DNA of 26,788 bases from Candidatus Gerdarchaeota archaeon (GTDB lineage: Archaea > Asgardarchaeota > Heimdallarchaeia > JABLTI01): contig JAEORJ010000315.1 in the NCBI GenBank assembly GCA_016840945.1, positions 1 to 26,788 on the forward strand. The letters are read 5' to 3'. Every line of letters starts with the position of its first letter. The first letter of the stretch is position 1. The translations under genes and the position numbers were made by a program. Below the pieces are notes generated by a model, which did no database searches, was not told the DNA's origin, and saw only the letters and a program-made list of their open reading frames with translations. Of the stretch, positions 7,303-15,631 are shown piece by piece.

Positions 7303-8529
7303 TTATGTTTCACTATGATCTTCATGATCATCTTTTAAACTCATCACAAATGCTTCAGTTTCTTTTCTAAAAGCTGACATTTCTCTCAAGTCAGAGATGA
7401 CCTTTGGAACAATTTTTATAACATAATCTATTTCTTTCTCAGTGTTCCATCGACCTAAAGTTAATCGTAAAGATCCATGAGCTATTTCATGTCTTAATCC
7501 TATAGCTAATAAAACATGGGAAGCCTCTAGTTTCTTTGTTGAACAAGCTGAACCAGTTGAGCCATATATTCCATAAGCATCAAGGCGTAAGATTAAGGCT
7601 TCACCTTCAACATATTTGAATATAAAATTAGCATTGTGTGGTAAACGTAATGTTCGATGACCATTAAGTTGTGAGTTTTCTATTTGTAAAAGATTATCAA
7701 TCAATTTATCTCGTAATTTTGTTAAACGTGGTTGTTCTTCAGGTAGTGCCTTCTTTGCAATTTCAGCTGCTTTTCCAAAACCAACTATTCCAGTTACATT
7801 TTCAGTACCTGAACGTAATCCTCTTTCATGACCTCCACCATGCATTATTGGTTCTAATGTTACTCCTTGTTTTTTGTAAAGACCACCAACACCTTTTGGT
7901 CCATAAAGCTTATGAGAACTCATTGATAAGAGGTCAACACCTAAATCCTGAACATCTACTGGAATTTTACCTGTGGTTTGAACTGCATCTGTATGGAATA
8001 ATGCTCCAGCATCATGAGTAATTTCAGTCAATTCCTTAATTGGTTCTATTGTACCAATTTCATTATTAGCATGCATTATTGAAACTAAAGCTGTTTCTTT
8101 TGTAAGTGCTTTTTTGAGATCCTCTTGGCTAACAAATCCAAATTTATCTACTGGTAAGTAAGTAACTTTTATGCCTTGCGTTTCTAAAAATTCTGCTGTT
8201 CTTAAAACAGCTGGATGCTCAATAACTGAAGTTATCATGTGTTTCTTTTTATTTTTCTTTGCCAGCATGATGCCTTTTAATGCAGTATTATCAGATTCAG
8301 TTCCACCGGAATTGAATATAATCTCTCTTTCTTGTTCTGCATTTATTAATTTCATAACTTTTTCTCGAGCTTCTTGTACTGCTAATGCTGCATTCCTTCC
8401 TAATTCATACATTTGAGAAGCATTTCCAAATTCATCTGATAAATACTTCATCATTTCTTCTTTTACTTGTGGATCTACTGCAGTTGTTGCGCCATGATCA
8501 AGATAAACTCTCATATATTCCTCAGTCAT
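7303..8529 (-). CDS. iscS: Cysteine desulfurase (IscS/NifS class)
   Basis: A 408-residue PLP enzyme that removes sulfur from L-cysteine as a persulfide and passes it to IscU. Motifs seen: Y-L-D-H-G-A-T-T at 9-16, S-G-G-T-E-S-D-N at 74-81, E-H-P-A-V-L at 104-109, N-N-E-I-G-T-I at 155-161, and H-T-D-A-V-Q at 179-184. The PLP lysine is Lys207 in S-S-H-K-L-Y-G-P-K-G, and the catalytic cysteine is Cys329 in G-S-A-C-S. R-S-G-T-E-N is at 239-244. The loop around the catalytic cysteine fits the IscS group. The ATG at 8529 has AAGGT upstream at the right distance. The tail after about residue 385 is charged. It precedes iscU by 54 bases and diverges from the HMG-CoA reductase gene. Confidence 0.96.
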   Translation of the reverse strand: MTEEYMRVYLDHGATTAVDPQVKEEMMKYLSDEFGNASQMYELGRNAALAVQEAREKVMKLINAEQEREIIFNSGGTESDNTALKGIMLAKKNKKKHMITSVIEHPAVLRTAEFLETQGIKVTYLPVDKFGFVSQEDLKKALTKETALVSIMHANNEIGTIEPIKELTEITHDAGALFHTDAVQTTGKIPVDVQDLGVDLLSMSSHKLYGPKGVGGLYKKQGVTLEPIMHGGGHERGLRSGTENVTGIVGFGKAAEIAKKALPEEQPRLTKLRDKLIDNLLQIENSQLNGHRTLRLPHNANFIFKYVEGEALILRLDAYGIYGSTGSACSTKKLEASHVLLAIGLRHEIAHGSLRLTLGRWNTEKEIDYVIKIVPKVISDLREMSAFRKETEAFVMSLKDDHEDHSET

Positions 8530-8735
8530 TATTCATACCTTATTCATACTATTACTAGTACATTGAATTAAATATCAAAAAGCTGTTTATTTGGTTTCTT
8601 AAGTCTTTCAATTAATTAGCTTTTCATATGAGCAATAGTTTTGCTAAGTTAATGGAATTTTATTAATTACTTTTCATAAACAGTAGAAAATTTTTAATCA
8701 ACATCCAAGTACCCTAATTATTTGAAGTGATAACT

Positions 8736-10025
8736 ATGCCATCTCAAGATGAAAAGAGTGAAACCAGCCCTTCTTTTTCGGGTTTTTATAAATTAACAAG
8801 TTTAGAACGTTTGAAAAAAATTCAGCAAATTGTACCTGAATTAACAGATGAAGATATTGAATTATTGCTAACAACTGGACCTATAGAGCTTGATACTGTC
8901 AATAATATGGTTGAAAATGCTGTAGGAATAATTCCTGTCCCTTTTGGTCTTGGTGTTAATTTTAAGATTAATAATCAAATTTATGCTATACCGATGGCGA
9001 TTGAAGAACCATCTGTTATAGCTGCTGCGTGTAATTCTGCAAAGCTCACCCTCGAAACAGGTGGTTTTACTGCTTCTGCTACTGAGCAGATTATGATAGG
9101 TCAAATACAACTTTTAGAAATTCAAGATTGTTCTATCGCAGTTGAATTAATTCACAATAATAAGCAAGCTATATTGACTATTGCAAATACCGTTAGTAAA
9201 ACCCTGGTAGAACTAGGTGGGGGAGCAATTGATCTTAAAGCTAAAATAATAGATACTCGAGTAGGAAAGATGGTTATTTGCGAACTTTTCATCAACTGTT
9301 TTGATGCCATGGGTGCAAATGTAGTTAGTAATATGTGCGAAATTGCTGCACCATATATAGAGGAATTAACTGGTGGAAGAGCATTATTGAGAATACTCTC
9401 AAACTTATCTGATAGAAGATTAGCAAGAGCTTCTTGTAGAATTACAAAAGAGAGTTTAGGGGGAGAAGAAGTGGTAGATAATATAGTTGCTGCAGCAGCT
9501 TTTGCTGAAAGTGACCCATACCGTGCTGCAACCCATAATAAAGGAGTAATGAATGGAATTTCAGCAGTAATTTTAGCAACAGCAAATGATACGCGAGCAA
9601 TTGAAGCAGGGGCACATGCATATGCTGCCCGTGATGGTCAATATGGTTCAATGACAAGATGGGAAAAGGACACTAATGGCGATTTAATAGGATCAATAGA
9701 ATTACCAATGGCCTTAGGTATTGTGGGAGGTGCTACTAAAACAAATCCTATTGCCCAAATAGCATTAAAGATTTTAAAGGTTAAAAGCGCAGCTGAATTA
9801 GCACAAATAGCTGTGGTTGTTGGATTAGCTCAAAATTTAGGTGCTTTAAGAGCATTGGCTACTACTGGAATAATAAAAGGGCATATGAAATTACACTCGA
9901 AAAATGTAGCTATTTCTGCTGGCGCAACTGATGATTTAATTGAGATTATCGCTGAACAGATGATTCAAGAAGGAAATGTCAAATACTCTCGAGCAAAGGA
10001 ACTTTTGGAACAATTAACTAAATGA
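8736..10025 (+). CDS. hmgA: HMG-CoA reductase, class II type
   Basis: A 429-residue enzyme from the ATG at 8736, preceded by the Shine-Dalgarno GAAGTGAT at 8724-8731. I prefer this over the GTG at 8727 inside that motif. It reduces (or in some organisms oxidises) 3-hydroxy-3-methylglutaryl-CoA/mevalonate, the committed step to isoprenoid and archaeal ether-lipid chains. Catalytic groups are visible: Glu90-Glu91 in E-E-P-S-V, Lys269 in T-H-N-K-G, Asp285 in A-N-D-T-R, and His383 in K-G-H-M-K-L-H. The E-E-P-S-V start, T-H-N-K-G-V-M-N-G-I block and short length fit class II enzymes (Pseudomonas mevalonii, Archaeoglobus) and not the class I enzyme of most archaea. Cofactor preference is not readable by eye. 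It diverges from iscS; no other mevalonate gene is in the window. Confidence 0.94.
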   Translation: MPSQDEKSETSPSFSGFYKLTSLERLKKIQQIVPELTDEDIELLLTTGPIELDTVNNMVENAVGIIPVPFGLGVNFKINNQIYAIPMAIEEPSVIAAACNSAKLTLETGGFTASATEQIMIGQIQLLEIQDCSIAVELIHNNKQAILTIANTVSKTLVELGGGAIDLKAKIIDTRVGKMVICELFINCFDAMGANVVSNMCEIAAPYIEELTGGRALLRILSNLSDRRLARASCRITKESLGGEEVVDNIVAAAAFAESDPYRAATHNKGVMNGISAVILATANDTRAIEAGAHAYAARDGQYGSMTRWEKDTNGDLIGSIELPMALGIVGGATKTNPIAQIALKILKVKSAAELAQIAVVVGLAQNLGALRALATTGIIKGHMKLHSKNVAISAGATDDLIEIIAEQMIQEGNVKYSRAKELLEQLTK

Positions 10026-10062
10026 AAACTAGCTTTTAATACCCTTTAGACTGGTAGTTTTT
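10025..10062 (+). terminator. Weak stem-loop after HMG-CoA reductase gene
   Basis: AAAACTA (10025-10031) and TAGTTTT (10055-10061) can pair across a long loop of 23 bases, with five Ts at the end. A terminator is possible but weak. Confidence 0.25.
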
Positions 10063-10141
10063 CGACTTGAGTATTTTTATATTAAGCTCATATGAAAATA
10101 CAATGGAAATTATAGTGGAAACTATATTTGGTGTGAATAAA

Positions 10142-12352
10142 ATGAAAAAGAATCAAAAGATGATTTTAGGACTTGCCCTAATACTCATCACAGCTATCCC
10201 CTTAGTTCCAAGATATGCAACTGCTTGGAAACAAGAAGATAGTAGTGGTTTAGTTTGGACAAATCCTAAGTTTACAACTCATCAATGGATTGCTTATGAA
10301 GCTTTATTATCTTCTGACACTCCGACAGAATTCACTTGGATATTGAATTTCTGGTCTGATTTTCCCCTTTACTTCTGGAGAGGTGTAGAAGCTCCAATAA
10401 AGGCGTCAGCTGGTTTGGATATAATTCCTAATTACGCGGCATTATATGGCGATCTATATGATTATCATATGTACCTTGATGCATCTGGTACAACTGTTAC
10501 AAATGACTCTCTTGCTGTTAGAGCTCAAGAAGAATACGATCGATTATATGATGCTTTAAATCAATCTGATTTCGTAAAGGCTGCCTTTTATGCTGGTGCT
10601 TTGAGTCATTATGTCTCTCAAGCAGGTTTCTGGGGTGGCATCTGGGATCCAGCTGTTTGGGGTTCTTATACTTTATCAGTTTGGAATGACTTTGAAGATG
10701 CTATTGAAGAAGGTTGTGTAGCTACTAATTTAGAAACAAGCTATTGGTATACAGTTTCTGGTTGGAAGAATAGTTACTTTAATCTTACACCTGGTGTTGG
10801 TGCACCAAAAACAGCTTATGATGCAACCATTGATTTAGCACAAGCTATTCATCCATTTGCTCAAAGCTTACATGATGATTTTAATGCTACTGCAACAGTT
10901 CCTGAATGGGAAACAACTTATTATGATAATGTAAAATTAGCTTTAGAGTATTCAGTAGAAGCAGTTTACTCAGCACTTAAAGGTGCAATGCAAGAGATAA
11001 ACTGGAAATATATTTCAATTCCAGACACTGATTATTACTATAATGACACAGATGGTTATTTTGAAATTGATGATTTCCAAGTTAATTTTGGTAATAATAC
11101 TGGTGACTCATATATCTTAAATAATGCTACAGCTACAAAAGCTCAATTTACCTTTGGATACTTCCCTAAAGTAACAACCACATCAGTTGCTACTCTAAGC
11201 GAAGAGCGATTTGATCTTGAGTATAATGTATCCACTCAAAGCTGGTATTACCCATATGGTCGATTAACTGGCACAGTAGCTAAAAACACTCATAGAATCT
11301 ATTATTTATTCGATATGAATGATAGTATTGAAACAGTTAGCTTGGGTACTGAAACCTTCTATGTTGACTTCTTCCTAACCAACATAACTCGTTGTTCTTA
11401 TGGTTATAACAATGTCACAAGATCCATTAGTATTTGGAATGTTACAGCTGAAGTTGTTGATTTACCAGATATTGGATTCTTAACACCTGACGAAGTTGAT
11501 GTTGCTGAATGGATCCTTTATCAAAAAGGTGCGGGTGCAGTACAACCTGGTACGGAAGCTGTAGGTGTTCCAGCACAAGATACTGAAGGTTATTATCCAA
11601 AAGGAAACCTGACTTATAATCCAATATATGAATTTTGGGAATCATATGATAACGATATAGGCTGGGTGTATACCCCGGTGGGGGTCGAATATTATATAGT
11701 AGTGCGATTTAGAATCAATGACCTACCTATCGGGTATAATAGATATACAACACTGAATGAAACTATATTTGTGCCATATGGTCAGTATACAGGTAAAATA
11801 TTCTTCAGAACAAGAGATCATAATGTTATTGTCTCAGCGCCAGACATTGTTTATGATCCTGAAAACAGAACCATTGAAGTATTCAATATAACTGCTAGAA
11901 CTGATTACAAAAACATCGTACTCGATTACTATCAAATCGTTGAAAAACCTGTTCCTGGAACTTTTACAGATACACGAGAAGCGAAAGTGAAAATCTTTCT
12001 GTATGATGGAATTCCTTCGGCAATTTGGAAGGATCTTACATGGGACAATGACACTCAAACTTGGTATGCAACAAACATTAGCGTAGCTCAGCTGCCTGAT
12101 AATATCTATTATGCAGCAGCACTGATCAGAAATATGAATGTTAATGCAACAAGTGAAGGCCTTTATGGTCCGGGTTCCACACCGTTCGAAGTAGTACGAC
12201 CTCTACCAGTTGTTTATTACATCCTTCCTGAAATATTCTTAGCAGGATTCGTTGTACTCTTTGGTTGGTTGGCTTGGTATAGACCAAGAAAGAAACGACA
12301 AAGAATAGAACGTGAACGTGAAGAAAAACTCGATAAAGGGTTTATGGATTAG
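10142..12352 (+). CDS. Secreted, membrane-anchored protein with zinc-dependent phospholipase C-like domain
   Basis: 736 residues from the ATG at 10142, preceded by GGTGTGA. An in-frame ATG-like extension to 10067 would bury the signal peptide and is unlikely. A signal peptide (1-28, ending A-T-A-W) is followed by an all-helical domain (about 29-190) resembling bacterial zinc-dependent phospholipase C. A tryptophan falls at the likely mature N-terminus, T-T-H-Q-W is at 45-49, D-Y-H-M-Y-L at 107-112, and G-A-L-S-H-Y-V at 152-158. The zinc ligands that normally follow the last histidine appear replaced, so activity is doubtful. The long middle is beta-rich with several N-x-S/T sequons. A single transmembrane helix (about 692-713) and an Arg/Lys/Glu-rich cytosolic tail end the protein. 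It is followed by a clear terminator. The domain call is by eye; the topology is more certain. Confidence 0.7.
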   Translation: MKKNQKMILGLALILITAIPLVPRYATAWKQEDSSGLVWTNPKFTTHQWIAYEALLSSDTPTEFTWILNFWSDFPLYFWRGVEAPIKASAGLDIIPNYAALYGDLYDYHMYLDASGTTVTNDSLAVRAQEEYDRLYDALNQSDFVKAAFYAGALSHYVSQAGFWGGIWDPAVWGSYTLSVWNDFEDAIEEGCVATNLETSYWYTVSGWKNSYFNLTPGVGAPKTAYDATIDLAQAIHPFAQSLHDDFNATATVPEWETTYYDNVKLALEYSVEAVYSALKGAMQEINWKYISIPDTDYYYNDTDGYFEIDDFQVNFGNNTGDSYILNNATATKAQFTFGYFPKVTTTSVATLSEERFDLEYNVSTQSWYYPYGRLTGTVAKNTHRIYYLFDMNDSIETVSLGTETFYVDFFLTNITRCSYGYNNVTRSISIWNVTAEVVDLPDIGFLTPDEVDVAEWILYQKGAGAVQPGTEAVGVPAQDTEGYYPKGNLTYNPIYEFWESYDNDIGWVYTPVGVEYYIVVRFRINDLPIGYNRYTTLNETIFVPYGQYTGKIFFRTRDHNVIVSAPDIVYDPENRTIEVFNITARTDYKNIVLDYYQIVEKPVPGTFTDTREAKVKIFLYDGIPSAIWKDLTWDNDTQTWYATNISVAQLPDNIYYAAALIRNMNVNATSEGLYGPGSTPFEVVRPLPVVYYILPEIFLAGFVVLFGWLAWYRPRKKRQRIEREREEKLDKGFMD

Positions 12353-12366
12353 ACTACTTGAATCAG

Positions 12367-12391
12367 AAAGAACCAATTATGGTTCTTTTTT
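12367..12391 (+). terminator. Intrinsic-type terminator
   Basis: Perfect 8-bp stem AAAGAACC (12367-12374) / GGTTCTTT (12381-12388) with loop AATTAT and a T-run, 14 bases after the stop of the phospholipase-like gene. Confidence 0.75.
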
Positions 12392-12484
12392 CTCCTTTTT
12401 TTAATTATTAAATTCATACAAACAATTATTTTTGTAAATCAATGATAATAATTAGTTACTTATATGCCATAATAAGGTGAGAAG

Positions 12485-14278
12485 ATGACTTTACAAAAAA
12501 ATGATTTAACACGTTTTTCGGTTATTTTTGTACTATTTCTAATGACTTTTTCTTCAGTATCTATAGCAAATATTCAAGGGGCACCAAATGAACAATATTT
12601 CTTCCAAGTAAGAATTTTAAGTAGAAATGATGAACAAGTGGATAGTATTGCATTATTATTAGCACAAGAATTACGAAGAATAAGGATTGACTCTCAAATA
12701 ATTTCAGTACCAAGTGGAGCATTTGAATCAGCAGTCCTTTCAAGGGAATTTGATTTAGCAATTATAGATCTTGAATGGCCTAATAAAGATCCTAATCCTT
12801 CAGTATATTTCTCTGAGTTAGGTGCAGGTAATTATTGGAGCATTGATTCAACTATGATTGGTGGTCAGGTAAATGAAGATTATTTACAGCAAGCAAAAGA
12901 AGCTGTGTTGGATTCTGAACGAACAGCTTTATATTATAATTGGCAAGAAAATTTGATGGCTAACCTTGTGCCAATTATACCAATATATAATAAAATTACT
13001 ACATTTATTACATTTCCTGAATTAATAGGTTGGGATCATCAAGAGGGTATTATAGCATCTTTACCTTACATGGAATGGACTTCACCTCATTATGGCCAAA
13101 CAAATACTAGTCTTTTTGTTGATTATGCAGAGGACTGGGATGTTTTGAATCCCCTTTATGTTGAAGATGATTTTTTTGTATCTTTAGTTAGCGAACCATT
13201 AATTCGTGTTAATAAAAATAGACAACCTGTTGGTGTGTTAGCTGAAGGTTGGAGTTTTAATGAAAATAAAACTATTCTAACTATTAATTTAAGAGAAAAT
13301 GTCAAATGGCAACCGGATCCTGATAAATTATATATTAACGAATATTTTGATTCTGTTGATGTAATCTTCTCAATTTTAATGTATCAAGAAGTATCAGATA
13401 TTGGCACATTTTATAAATGGGTTGATTCAATTGAAGCGGTTAATGAAACTGCTGTTGAAATAGTAATTGATGGGAATAGTGTTGAACCAGGTCTTCAACC
13501 TTATGCACCAGCGCTTTACGAGTTGGATAAATGTATGTTACCTGAACACTATCTTAACGTAAGTGTTGATGAATATGGAATTCCCGATATTAGCTCAGAA
13601 GAATGGATTGATTATGGTGTAAATGGCATAGGAACTGGTATGTATTATCTCAAGAATTATCAAGAAGGTGTTGATGCTCAATTTAATGCCTATGAAGATT
13701 GGTGGGGTTCTACACCACAAGGTTACGATGAAGATCTAGATTTTATTGAATATCGCATAAGATTTATGACAGAACAAGATACAAAATTACTCGAATTTCA
13801 AAAAGGGGCATTGGATTTATTTAGAGATTATAAACTACCATATGATGATTTATTAGAACCCAGTTATCAACATGATAGTCGAAGTGAATATGATGTAAGC
13901 TATATAGGTATTAATATGAAATCAGATTTTTGTCCTGAACTAGGCGATCAAACATTAACAGAAGATAGCACTATGTCAAAAGGAGCTGCAGTACGAAAAG
14001 CAATTTCTCATATGATTGATAAGTCCATCATTAAAGATATGCTTGAAGTTGATGTTGATGTTATAAATGGTCCATTCTCATCAAAATTCAGCTCCTATAA
14101 TTTTCATAATATTACTTCTTATGAACCTAATTTAGATAAAGCAAAAGAATACATGCTAAAAGCTGGTTTTGATCCCGCTACTATTACATCACCTGGATTC
14201 CAAATTGGTACGGTATTGGCTTCTTTATTCATGATTTCAGTTATCATTATTAGACCAATAACCAAAAATAGAAAATAA
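12485..14278 (+). CDS. Family-5 solute-binding protein with swapped halves, membrane anchored
   Basis: A 597-residue protein related to SBP_bac_5 (dipeptide/oligopeptide/nickel binding proteins of ABC importers). A signal segment lies at 10-30. Residues 38-195 look like the C-terminal third of a normal family member: helix with L-L-A-Q-E-L, then F-D-L-A-I-I-D-L, D-P-N-P, and V-P-I-I-P-I-Y. Residues 208-563 look like the N-terminal two thirds: L-N-P-L-Y, S-E-P-L-I, L-A-E-G-W-S-F, L-R-E-N-V-K-W, S-V-D-V-I-F-S, G-I-G-T-G-M-Y-Y-L, V-R-K-A-I-S-H-M-I-D and P-N-L-D-K-A-K-E-Y-M. A transmembrane helix at 572-590 and a short basic tail finish it. The order is that of a circular permutation. The ATG has AAGGTGAGA upstream. 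No permease or ATPase gene is adjacent, so it may be an orphan binding or sensing protein. Confidence 0.85.
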   Translation: MTLQKNDLTRFSVIFVLFLMTFSSVSIANIQGAPNEQYFFQVRILSRNDEQVDSIALLLAQELRRIRIDSQIISVPSGAFESAVLSREFDLAIIDLEWPNKDPNPSVYFSELGAGNYWSIDSTMIGGQVNEDYLQQAKEAVLDSERTALYYNWQENLMANLVPIIPIYNKITTFITFPELIGWDHQEGIIASLPYMEWTSPHYGQTNTSLFVDYAEDWDVLNPLYVEDDFFVSLVSEPLIRVNKNRQPVGVLAEGWSFNENKTILTINLRENVKWQPDPDKLYINEYFDSVDVIFSILMYQEVSDIGTFYKWVDSIEAVNETAVEIVIDGNSVEPGLQPYAPALYELDKCMLPEHYLNVSVDEYGIPDISSEEWIDYGVNGIGTGMYYLKNYQEGVDAQFNAYEDWWGSTPQGYDEDLDFIEYRIRFMTEQDTKLLEFQKGALDLFRDYKLPYDDLLEPSYQHDSRSEYDVSYIGINMKSDFCPELGDQTLTEDSTMSKGAAVRKAISHMIDKSIIKDMLEVDVDVINGPFSSKFSSYNFHNITSYEPNLDKAKEYMLKAGFDPATITSPGFQIGTVLASLFMISVIIIRPITKNRK

Positions 14279-14286
14279 CTGATAAA

Positions 14287-14324
14287 TCTAATAAGCGTTT
14301 AACGTTTATTAGAAGATTTTTTTT
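14287..14324 (+). terminator. Strong hairpin terminator after the solute-binding protein gene
   Basis: A 27-base inverted repeat at 14287-14313 pairs over about 12 positions (TCTAATAAGCGT with its complement, one G-T pair) around a tiny loop, then eight Ts at 14317-14324. Confidence 0.8.
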
Positions 14325-14449
14325 CTTTCTCGTAATACATACTCTTAAATAAGATTCTCTAATGTATAAACTAATTAGAAAACCAAAATTTCATAAGGGA
14401 ATTTTCCACTATGTTGAATAGAAGATAATAGTTCTGAGGTTTAGAAAAT

Positions 14450-14821
14450 TTGGTCGCGAAATTTTTAACAGATAAAGAAGTAGAAGAAAAAATCCGCAGT
14501 TTCTTAGTTGAACATAATTACCAATTTAAAGAGAATATTACTATTCAGAAAAAAATGAAAACAGTTGATTTTGCAGTTACAACCTCTGATAAGAAAATCG
14601 CTATAATGTTATTTCTTTGGAATCGATCCTTACCTTATGATAAAGTGTATTATCTAGAAGATTACATCATCAAATTTGGTATTGATAAAGTAATTTTAGT
14701 TTGTAGGCAAATCAGTCCAAGGGCAAAAGAGATAATCAAGAAAGAAAAAATCAATATTGAGATAATCTTTGAATCAGATTTTAGAACGATGAATGTTAGT
14801 CCATTAATTGGTCAACTTTAG
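14450..14821 (+). CDS. Small Mrr/restriction-endonuclease-fold-like protein, probably degenerate
   Basis: A 123-residue protein from a TTG at 14450, with GAGGT at 14436-14440. It has helix, strand and strand-helix segments in the order of a PD-(D/E)xK endonuclease-like core: T-V-D-F-A-V with Asp40, then a strand K-I-A-I-M-L-F where the E-x-K pair would be, then V-I-L-V-C with R-A-K-E-I-I-K-K and I-N-I-E-I-I. The last part strongly resembles the end of Mrr-type domains. The usual acidic residue and lysine of the second strand are missing, so nuclease activity is unlikely. It could bind DNA or be a regulatory fold. The stop at 14821 is 12 bases from the end of the convergent zinc-ribbon gene. 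The fold call is by eye and moderate. Confidence 0.55.
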   Translation: MVAKFLTDKEVEEKIRSFLVEHNYQFKENITIQKKMKTVDFAVTTSDKKIAIMLFLWNRSLPYDKVYYLEDYIIKFGIDKVILVCRQISPRAKEIIKKEKINIEIIFESDFRTMNVSPLIGQL

Positions 14822-14833
14822 TGAATAACTGGT

Positions 14834-15130
14834 TTAATCTGTTTGTAAAAGCTCCCATTTGAGTTTATCAGGGATTTTTGGCCAAATCTTTTCTACAAGT
14901 AGTCTATTACATTTAATGCATTTAGCTTTCTTTTCTACAAACCCATCTTTATAATAGTCAAAAGTAGTTGATAATCCTCTATCACAGATAATATCAATAT
15001 TACAATTTTCACAATAGTAATATTTTCTAGGTTTGTTGATTTTAGGTGGCCAAGTATAAATTGAGCATGATATACAAGTATCCCGCATATCACATTGTAA
15101 ATGTTTACCACGAACTGTCAATGCAATCAA
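14834..15130 (-). CDS. Cys-rich zinc-ribbon protein (98 aa), hypothetical
   Basis: A 98-residue protein with cysteines at 13, 19, 22, 40, 43, 49, 71 and 74. The pairs Cys40-x2-Cys43 and Cys71-x2-Cys74 form a standard zinc ribbon; Cys13, Cys19 and Cys22 may hold a second metal site. The start is uncertain: a TTG at 15130 gives this length, while the first ATG lies 14 codons further in and would cut off the cysteine at 13. A TATA-like stretch at about 15160-15170 would place the transcript start close to 15135, so a leaderless or near-leaderless message fits the TTG. The gene shows no family I recognise, and the highly charged, aromatic C-terminus ends at Asp98. It converges with the Mrr-like gene. 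Confidence 0.65.
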   Translation of the reverse strand: MIALTVRGKHLQCDMRDTCISCSIYTWPPKINKPRKYYYCENCNIDIICDRGLSTTFDYYKDGFVEKKAKCIKCNRLLVEKIWPKIPDKLKWELLQTD

Positions 15131-15191
15131 GAACTCATTTTTAAAATACTTATAACACTTTATTTATAATTTTGATAGATGCAAGAGTGAT

Positions 15192-15218
15192 AATTTTAAT
15201 TCAACTAGAATTAAAATT
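15192..15218. repeat. 11-bp perfect inverted repeat between two zinc-ribbon genes
   Basis: AATTTTAATTC (15192-15202) and GAATTAAAATT (15208-15218) are exact inverse copies around the 5-base loop AACTA. The repeat lies downstream of the zinc-ribbon gene at 15268-15501 and about 60-90 bases upstream of the start of the gene at 15130, both on the minus strand. It could be a terminator for the first gene or an operator for the second. There is no T-run after it on the minus strand. Confidence 0.5.
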
Positions 15219-15267
15219 TCATTTACCACTATTATGCTTCATTTGTACTTTAATGAACTTGATTTTA

Positions 15268-15501
15268 TTATTCTTTTTCATAATCATCTTTATCGGATGA
15301 TAAGTACCAATCTAAATAATCTCTGTTTTTCTTTTTCTTCTCGTAAAACTCGTCTTCTTCGTCATCGGGTTTTGAACCGAAATGTTCTCTTTTCATCTTG
15401 TCAAATTCATATCGATTGATAACAAGTCCACATGATGTACATACATACCTGGGTGGTTGATAATCCATTTTACCTTTACAACTTGGACATCTTGGAGGCA
15501 T
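15268..15501 (-). CDS. Small TFIIB-like zinc-ribbon protein (77 aa), hypothetical
   Basis: A 77-residue protein. Residues 1-30 form a zinc ribbon with Cys5-x2-Cys8 and Cys21-x2-Cys24 and the C-T-S-C-G-L-V-I pattern, as in the N-terminal ribbon of TFIIB and of many archaeal small proteins. The rest is very charged (Asp/Glu/Lys) with Tyr and Trp near the end, likely helical or disordered. The ATG at 15501 has a near-perfect ribosome-binding site (AAGGAGA). The next gene upstream on the same strand (15632-16042) ends in its own terminator hairpin, so this gene likely has its own promoter. It may bind nucleic acid or a partner of transcription or translation; no specific role is supported. Confidence 0.8.
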   Translation of the reverse strand: MPPRCPSCKGKMDYQPPRYVCTSCGLVINRYEFDKMKREHFGSKPDDEEDEFYEKKKKNRDYLDWYLSSDKDDYEKE

Positions 15502-15578
15502 GATTTTTTCTCCTTTAGTTGTCTAGAACCAATCACACTTTTAAATACTACTTTAATATTAAATAATCACTTTATAGC

Positions 15579-15609
15579 AAAAAAAATTTATGCTAAAATA
15601 AAGGCATAA
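15579..15609 (-). terminator. Intrinsic-type terminator after the gatD operon
   Basis: Read on the minus strand: TTATGC (15609-15604), a 10-base loop, GCATAA (15593-15588), then a run of eight Ts opposite the A-run at 15579-15586. It closes the gatD plus 136-residue gene unit. Confidence 0.65.
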
Positions 15610-15631
15610 TATTTAAACAAAAAATTAATTT

